Assembly: GCA_964461025.1 (NCBI GenBank)
Contig: CAYWSE010000078.1
Span: 1-16,947 of the forward strand
DNA: 16,947 bases
Direction: 5' to 3'
Origin: JAHBVL01 sp964461025
Lineage (GTDB): Bacteria > Chloroflexota > Chloroflexia > Thermomicrobiales > UBA6265
Within the stretch, counting starts at the first letter, position 1, and each line of letters begins with the position of its first letter. Shown in pieces: positions 12,820 through 16,947 of the stretch. Under the pieces are notes generated by a model that saw only the letters and a program-made list of their open reading frames with translations, searched no databases and was not told where the DNA came from. The position numbers and the translations under genes are program-made.

Positions 12820-13991
12820 GTACGTACTCGCCTGGCAGAACCCGCGTTCTGCACCCCGAGCGCAGCCGGGCGACTCCCCTCCAACCCTCGAGCCGCTGAA
12901 CCCGCATTCAGCGGCTCGTTCCTTTGGGGCAATAGGCAAAGGGCGAAAGGTGAGTCGTGCATGGTGGATCGTAGATAGTGGGCCGGCGCTTCGGAATACG
13001 GTCTACGATTTGCTGCTGCCAACGCGCCGATGACGGTGTCGAGGTGGACGACAAATTCGGCGGTCGTTTCGAGGCGGTGGCGGAGAGGTGGGTTGGGCTC
13101 GATGTAGGGCGTATTGCTCCAGCCGCCGTCGGGGTCCTGACCGTCGGCGAACCAGCGTCCCATCTTCTCGATCCACGGAAGATACGTGGAGTCTCCTGTG
13201 GCCAGGTAGAGAAGCCCGGAACCCCAGGCGCTCTTGCAGACCTGCTTTGTCAGGAACTGTTCCGGGCAGGACTGCATAGAGAAGTTCTGAAAGCGGCGAG
13301 CGTAGTCGAGCCAGCTTTCGTCGCCAGTCGTCATGAAGAGATGAGTCAGGAATGCTGCAGCGATGCCGCCGTTGTAGTGGAGCTGCTGTTCGAATCGCGA
13401 GTCATTGACGATGTGGCGGGGATCGATGCTGTCGGTCATCTCAGTCATCAGACCACCGGCAGCGGTCCAGATGGTGTAGAGGCGGTCAGGAAGCTCGGGC
13501 TGCGCTTCCCACAATCGGGTCATCCATTCCCCGGCCCGAATCGCCGCTTCAATGCGGCCAGCCATCACCGCCGACATGCCGAACTGGGCGGTCGGGAAGA
13601 GGAGCTGCGGACCGTCCGAGCCAGCCGATTCGCGTGTCATCCAGATGCCGCCCGTTGCCGGGTCCTGATAGCGCAAGGCGAAATCCATCGCTCGCCGGGC
13701 GACATCGGGTCGCCGCAGCAACCAGGCGCCATAGGCCAGGATCGTTTCGGGATAGGTGTTCGTGGTGCGATTGGCGACTTCGTCCCAGCCAAAACCACCA
13801 TGGAACTGACCATCCGCGTCGAAACCGGTTCGCTCGATCCAGGCCAGAACCCGAGCGGCCGCGGCGGTCTCGCCACTCACCTCCAGCGCCCAGGGAAAGC
13901 GGTACCAGGTGACTCGCGATCCAATCGCGTCGTCGACCGACCCATCATCTGCAATGTGCGCCAGCAGAAAGTCGACGCCGCGCTTCCGGCT
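12813..13991 (-). CDS. Alpha/alpha-toroid-like protein, 5' end missing in the assembly gap
   Basis: The visible frame covers 392 residues up to the first base before the N gap: 37 codons beyond the first in-frame GTG (13880) are open and look coding (VDFLLAHIADDG, TWYRFPWALEVSGET), so the true start lies in or beyond the gap. Helical repeats with QDPATGGIW (109-117) and QDPDGGWSN (285-293) suggest a terpene-cyclase/prenyltransferase-like or six-hairpin glycosidase-like barrel. No catalytic signature is recognised, so no activity is given. The folded part seems to end near VIGALAAANRRP. The final 60 or so residues are encoded by intergenic-type repeats, including two related hairpins, and the stop codon falls inside a plus-strand promoter. 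This suggests that the original stop was lost. Confidence 0.7.
   Translation of the reverse strand, partial: SRKRGVDFLLAHIADDGSVDDAIGSRVTWYRFPWALEVSGETAAAARVLAWIERTGFDADGQFHGGFGWDEVANRTTNTYPETILAYGAWLLRRPDVARRAMDFALRYQDPATGGIWMTRESAGSDGPQLLFPTAQFGMSAVMAGRIEAAIRAGEWMTRLWEAQPELPDRLYTIWTAAGGLMTEMTDSIDPRHIVNDSRFEQQLHYNGGIAAAFLTHLFMTTGDESWLDYARRFQNFSMQSCPEQFLTKQVCKSAWGSGLLYLATGDSTYLPWIEKMGRWFADGQDPDGGWSNTPYIEPNPPLRHRLETTAEFVVHLDTVIGALAAANRRPYSEAPAHYLRSTMHDSPFALCLLPQRNEPLNAGSAARGLEGSRPAALGVQNAGSARRVRTL
12835..12852. repeat. Hairpin with GAACCCGC core, copy 1
   Basis: GCAGAACCCGCGTTCTGC: 7-bp arms GCAGAAC and GTTCTGC around CCGC. It lies 16 nt downstream of the -10 at 12814-12819 and inside the 3' extension of the toroid gene. 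The core is shared with the hairpin at 12889-12918, and one stem position differs by a compensatory A-T to T-A change. Confidence 0.7.
12889..12925 (+). terminator. Candidate intrinsic terminator (GAACCCGC hairpin, copy 2)
   Basis: CGAGCCGCTGAA (12889-12900) and CGAGCCGCTGAA's complement TTCAGCGGCTCG (12907-12918) form a perfect 12-bp stem with loop CCCGCA. TTCCTTT follows on the plus strand. It could end a transcript of roughly 100 nt from the promoter at 12791-12819. The T-run is interrupted, so termination is only likely. Confidence 0.5.
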
Positions 13992-14091
13992 NNNNNNNNN
14001 NNNNNNNNNNNNNNNNNNNNNNNNNNNNNNNNNNNNNNNNNNNNNNNNNNNNNNNNNNNNNNNNNNNNNNNNNNNNNNNNNNNNNNNNNNN
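13992..14091. other. Assembly gap of 100 N
   Basis: Exactly 100 undetermined bases, the usual placeholder for a scaffold join of unknown size. It removes the 5' end of the toroid gene and the last codons of the permease gene, and could hide further genes such as importer ATPases. Confidence 0.98.
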
Positions 14092-14971
14092 AAAGCCGGC
14101 GAATGCGGGGGTCGAGACGGTCACGCAGACCGTCGCCAAAGGTGTTCAGGGCAAGGACGAGGAGAAAGATGCAGATGCCCGGGGCCAGGACATACCAGGG
14201 CGCCTGAGACGGATAGCTTTGCGCGGCCTTGAGCATGGTTCCCCAGGTGGCGGTGGGCGGTTGCACACCGAGACCGAGATAGCTCAGGCCAGCTTCGATC
14301 AACACCGCGACGGCCATCGTCAGGGTGATCTGCACCAGAATCGCGGGCAATGCGTTCGGCAGGATGTGCCGGACGATGACACGCCCGTCGCTCGCCCCAA
14401 CCGACCGGCTGGCAGTGACGAAATCCTGTTCCTTCATTGCCATGACGCTGGCGCGCACCAGACGGGCAAAACGGGGCACAAAGACCACGCCGACGGTGAG
14501 AATGATGCTCTGTTGCGAAGCGCCAAGCGCCGCTACCACCAGAATCGCGAAAAGCACCGAGGGAAAGGCGAGGATGGCGTCCTGCAATCGCATGAAGACG
14601 CTATCGATCCAGCCTCCCCGAAATCCGGCGATGAGTCCGAGCGGAATGCCGATGAGCATCGCCAGAGCGACGCCAACGCCACTGACGACAAGCTCGACAC
14701 GGGCGCCATAGACGATGCGACTGAAGATGTCGCGGCCATATTCGTCGGTGCCGAACAGGTGCTGGCGTGACGGACTGGTGAGCAGGTCGGGACCGATCTT
14801 GTACGGGTCGTGGGTGGCGATCACACTGGGAACGAGCGCGCATACGAGAAAAATCAGCAAGATGAGCGCGGTGACGATAAGCACAGGGTCGGGACGTCCG
14901 GCAAAAATCCGCCAGCTCAGCGACTGCGGCTGATCGATCTGCAATGGTTCCGGCGCCAGCGTTGCACCCAT
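14092..14971 (-). CDS. ABC transporter permease, DppC/OppC-like (second system), 3' end in gap
   Basis: Membrane subunit of the second importer; about 293 residues are visible and only the last few are missing. A hydrophilic N-tail is followed by a first helix (VLIVTALILLIFLVCALVPSV), the family motif HLFGTDEYGRDIFSRIVYGAR, a permease core, an EAA-type loop TASRSVGASDGRVIVRHILPN, and the C-terminal LSYLGLGVQPPTATWG and GDGLRDRLDPRIRRL. The ATG at 14971 is chosen over an in-frame TTG at 14989; GGGAAG about 4 nt upstream is a modest ribosome site. It starts 24 nt after the DppB-like stop. Similar in plan to the permease at 6825-7751 but clearly diverged, so not a recent duplicate. Confidence 0.93.
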
Positions 14972-14995
14972 CGTTCTTCCCGTTCGCAACGCAGG

Positions 14996-15952
14996 CTACG
15001 CAACGCGCATGCGCGGATTCATGAATCCGTAACAGAGGTCGGTCAGGAGATTGACGAAAATCAGGCCGACGGTGACAAAGAGCACCGATGTCTGGACGAG
15101 GGGATAGTCGCGATCGAAGACCGCCTGCACGGTCAGCCAGCCAACCCCACTCCAGCCGAACACCTGCTCGATGATCACCGCTCCACCGAGCAACGCGCCG
15201 ATTTCGAGTCCGGCAATCGTCAGCACAGGGATGAGGGCGTTCTTCATAGCGTGACGCAGAAGCACGGTCTTTTCCCGCAGCCCCTTGGCTCTCGCCGTGC
15301 GCACGTAGTCCGCCGCCAGAACCTCGATCATGTCCGAGCGAAGAAACCGCATCAACGTCGCGGCGAGGTAGGTGCCCAATGTGATCGACGGCATGATCAG
15401 CCGCTTCAGGTTCTCCACCGGATCCTCGGTAAATGGCACGTACCCCGATGCCGGCAGCCACCTGAGCCGGACGCTGAAGATGAGGATGAGGGTCAAGGCC
15501 ATCCAAAATCCAGGCACCGCCAGACCAGCACTGACGAACCCCATGGCGGCGCGGTCGATCAGCGATCCGCGCTTGACCGCAGCCAGCGTGCCGAGCGGAA
15601 ATGCCACTAATACGGCGAAAATCGTCGCCCCGAGCACCAGCTCGAGTGTGGCCGGCAGCTTCTGGAAAAAGAGCTCGATCGTCGGCTTACGGTTCTTCAG
15701 CGAGTCGCCGAATTCGCCCGATGCGAGGTCCTGTAGCCAGTAGACGTATTGAACGGGAATCGGGTCGTTCAGACCCATTTCCTCGCGCAGTGCTTCGAGC
15801 TTGGGCAGGTTCTCCGGTTTGGCCGCCTCGCGACCCATGCGCATCGCGGCAGGATCGCCGGGCGCCATGCGGATCAGCCCAAAGACCATCATGGAAACAA
15901 TGAAGAGGGTGGGAATCGCCTGAACTATCCGGCTGGCCGCGTATCGGCCCAT
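14996..15952 (-). CDS. ABC transporter permease, DppB/OppB-like (second system)
   Basis: 318 residues, the same length as the first system's DppB-like subunit. N-terminus MGRYAASRIVQAIPTLFIVS followed by IRMAPGDPAAM; periplasmic MGLNDPIPVQYVYWLQDLASG; EAA-type loop ARAKGLREKTVLLRHAMKNALIP; then GGAVIIEQVFGWSGVGWL and a C-terminal FMNPRMRV. The ATG at 15952 has AAAGGA 6 nt upstream. It follows its binding-protein gene after 137 nt that contain a stem-loop. Role: forms the heterodimeric translocation pore with the DppC-like partner. Substrate unknown, probably a short peptide or similar solute. Confidence 0.95.
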   Translation of the reverse strand: MGRYAASRIVQAIPTLFIVSMMVFGLIRMAPGDPAAMRMGREAAKPENLPKLEALREEMGLNDPIPVQYVYWLQDLASGEFGDSLKNRKPTIELFFQKLPATLELVLGATIFAVLVAFPLGTLAAVKRGSLIDRAAMGFVSAGLAVPGFWMALTLILIFSVRLRWLPASGYVPFTEDPVENLKRLIMPSITLGTYLAATLMRFLRSDMIEVLAADYVRTARAKGLREKTVLLRHAMKNALIPVLTIAGLEIGALLGGAVIIEQVFGWSGVGWLTVQAVFDRDYPLVQTSVLFVTVGLIFVNLLTDLCYGFMNPRMRVA

Positions 15953-16030
15953 GTCAGGTCCTTTGGCCCGGACACTTCCGGGCTATGCAAGGTCGAGGCG
16001 AACTCCATCGACGTTTGATGTGCTCTCGAT

Positions 16031-16060
16031 CCACCGGACCGGGCGTCGCCGGTCCGGTGG
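16031..16060. repeat. 12-bp perfect stem-loop between binding-protein and permease genes (second system)
   Basis: CCACCGGACCGG (16031-16042) and CCGGTCCGGTGG (16049-16060) enclose a 6-nt loop. It sits 30 nt after the binding-protein stop and about 80 nt before the permease start. No T-run follows. It matches the position of 8800-8830 in the first operon but not its sequence. Confidence 0.75.
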
Positions 16061-16089
16061 ATGCAGGCAGTGCGGACGCTCTCCGCAGT

Positions 16090-16947
16090 CTATTCCGCGA
16101 TCGTCACTTTGTTGATGCCGATCCATGAGAGCGGGTTGATCTCCCATCCGCTGACATTCGGGGCGGTGAGCGAAACCTTCGGCGCTTCCTGAATGACCAG
16201 AATTGGCAAGTCCTGAACAAAGAGTTCCTGCAACCGGCCATATTGTTCGGTGCGCGCCGCCTGATCGATCGTCTGATTCGCCGTCGTTGCCAGCTCGCGG
16301 GCTTCCTCGTTTGTCCAGCCATCGGCGAAATGCGGTTCGAGACCGAGACTGACAAAGTAGTTCGGATCGGCAAAGCCGGGGAAGACGTTCCAGATCACGT
16401 CATAGGTGTGGTTGATGTAGTTGTCGAGCCACACGGAGAGCTCCTGGATTTCGATGTTCATCGTCACGCCAGCCTCTGCCAGGCCCGCCTGCCAGATCGT
16501 CGCCGCCCGCTCTCCGTCGGGATAGCCCTGGATGCAGAGAACGGTGAATTCGAGATCGGAAACGCCCTGCTCTTCGAGAATCGCGGCGGCGGCGGCGGGA
16601 TCGTAGTCGTAGCCGGGCACGTCCTTGTAGGCCCAGTGGGTCGACCCCACAAATGACCATTTCGGCAAGCCACCGCCCGAGAAGACAGTCTGCTGGACGG
16701 CGTTCTTGTCGAGGCAATGCGCCAGCGCCTGCCGGACTGCGGCATTTTCACGAATCGTTGCGTGATTCTTGCCAAGCATCTCGAAGATATGAATGCTGCT
16801 GGTGGGCACATTGATGACGTTGACCCGGTCGTCGCCTTCCAACGGAGCGACCTGAGAGACCGGGACGTCGTTGACGCCGTTGACGTCGCCAGATTGCAGG
16901 TTCGTGATCGCCACCTGCGGTTCGGCAATGACGTTGAAGCGCACGGT
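16090..16947 (-). CDS. ABC transporter substrate-binding protein, family 5 (second system), N-terminus beyond window
   Basis: The C-terminal 285 residues are visible; the reading frame is open to the window edge, so the export signal cannot be seen. Features of the family 5 C-terminal lobe: NAAVRQALAHCLDKNAV (the VRQAL helix), YDYDPAAAAAILEEQG (the usual YDP-AKALL segment), and the final DLPILVIQEAPKVSLTAPNVSGW, in which the late VSGW element is typical of dipeptide/oligopeptide receptors. It heads the second importer operon with the same order as the first (binding protein, DppB-like, DppC-like). The two binding proteins are only distantly similar, so ligands may differ. Confidence 0.92.
   Translation of the reverse strand, partial: TVRFNVIAEPQVAITNLQSGDVNGVNDVPVSQVAPLEGDDRVNVINVPTSSIHIFEMLGKNHATIRENAAVRQALAHCLDKNAVQQTVFSGGGLPKWSFVGSTHWAYKDVPGYDYDPAAAAAILEEQGVSDLEFTVLCIQGYPDGERAATIWQAGLAEAGVTMNIEIQELSVWLDNYINHTYDVIWNVFPGFADPNYFVSLGLEPHFADGWTNEEARELATTANQTIDQAARTEQYGRLQELFVQDLPILVIQEAPKVSLTAPNVSGWEINPLSWIGINKVTIAE

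Noticed and set aside
12632..12939. Two overlapping short minus-strand frames in the repeat spacer
   Set aside because: They translate repeat hairpins and lack start signals.
13877..14989. A 370-codon open frame running from the permease through the N gap
   Set aside because: Residues across the gap are undefined; the tail after the gap is out of frame with the real toroid gene.

Overview
The window looks like a scaffold from a high-GC bacterium, most likely a Chloroflexota lineage near the Thermomicrobia. This is inferred from three things: mature exported proteins that begin with Ala/Thr/Pro/Ser-rich linkers (QEATPEASPVA, QDSATPVAG), two peptide-type ABC permease sets with family 5 binding proteins, and intergenic spaces packed with short palindromic repeats. 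It is an assembled scaffold: exactly 100 N lie at 13992-14091.

Layout. (1) 61-1380 (-) is a stand-alone Old Yellow Enzyme-type flavin oxidoreductase with a four-cysteine cluster. (2) 1381-2745 holds no intact gene. It contains heptanucleotide repeats, three families of palindromic repeats, the decayed start of a DNA methyltransferase, and an orphan promoter with an SOS-box-like palindrome. (3) 2746-4905 (+) is an S9 prolyl-oligopeptidase-family peptidase followed by a 60-residue membrane protein. (4) 4906-5320 is another repeat-rich spacer. (5) 5321-6040 (+) and 6140-6724 (-) are two convergent secreted proteins that share a strong bidirectional terminator. (6) 6825-10491 (-) is a peptide/nickel-type ABC importer set: Tat-exported binding protein, DppB-like permease, DppC-like permease. 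(7) 10665-12319 (-) holds a DUF6141-like membrane protein and a two-gene (bipartite) lipoate-protein ligase. (8) 12320-12930 is the third repeat-rich spacer, with a second copy of the orphan promoter. (9) 12813-13991 (-) is an alpha/alpha-toroid-like protein whose 5' end is lost in the N gap. (10) 14092-16947 (-) is a second ABC importer set in the same gene order, cut by the gap at one end and by the window edge at the other.

How the genes fit together. A cytosolic S9 peptidase and two oligopeptide-type importers suggest peptide uptake and breakdown, but no importer ATPase is visible for either set. The lipoate ligase pair implies lipoate salvage or lipoyl transfer.

No clear defence island, CRISPR array, intact mobile element, rRNA or tRNA was seen. 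The least ordinary signals are (a) two promoter modules with the same geometry (TTGACA, 5 nt, a GAACATATGTTC-like palindrome, then -10) that lead into hairpins rather than recognisable genes, and (b) a composite palindromic repeat found in several spacers, with compensatory base changes in its stems.
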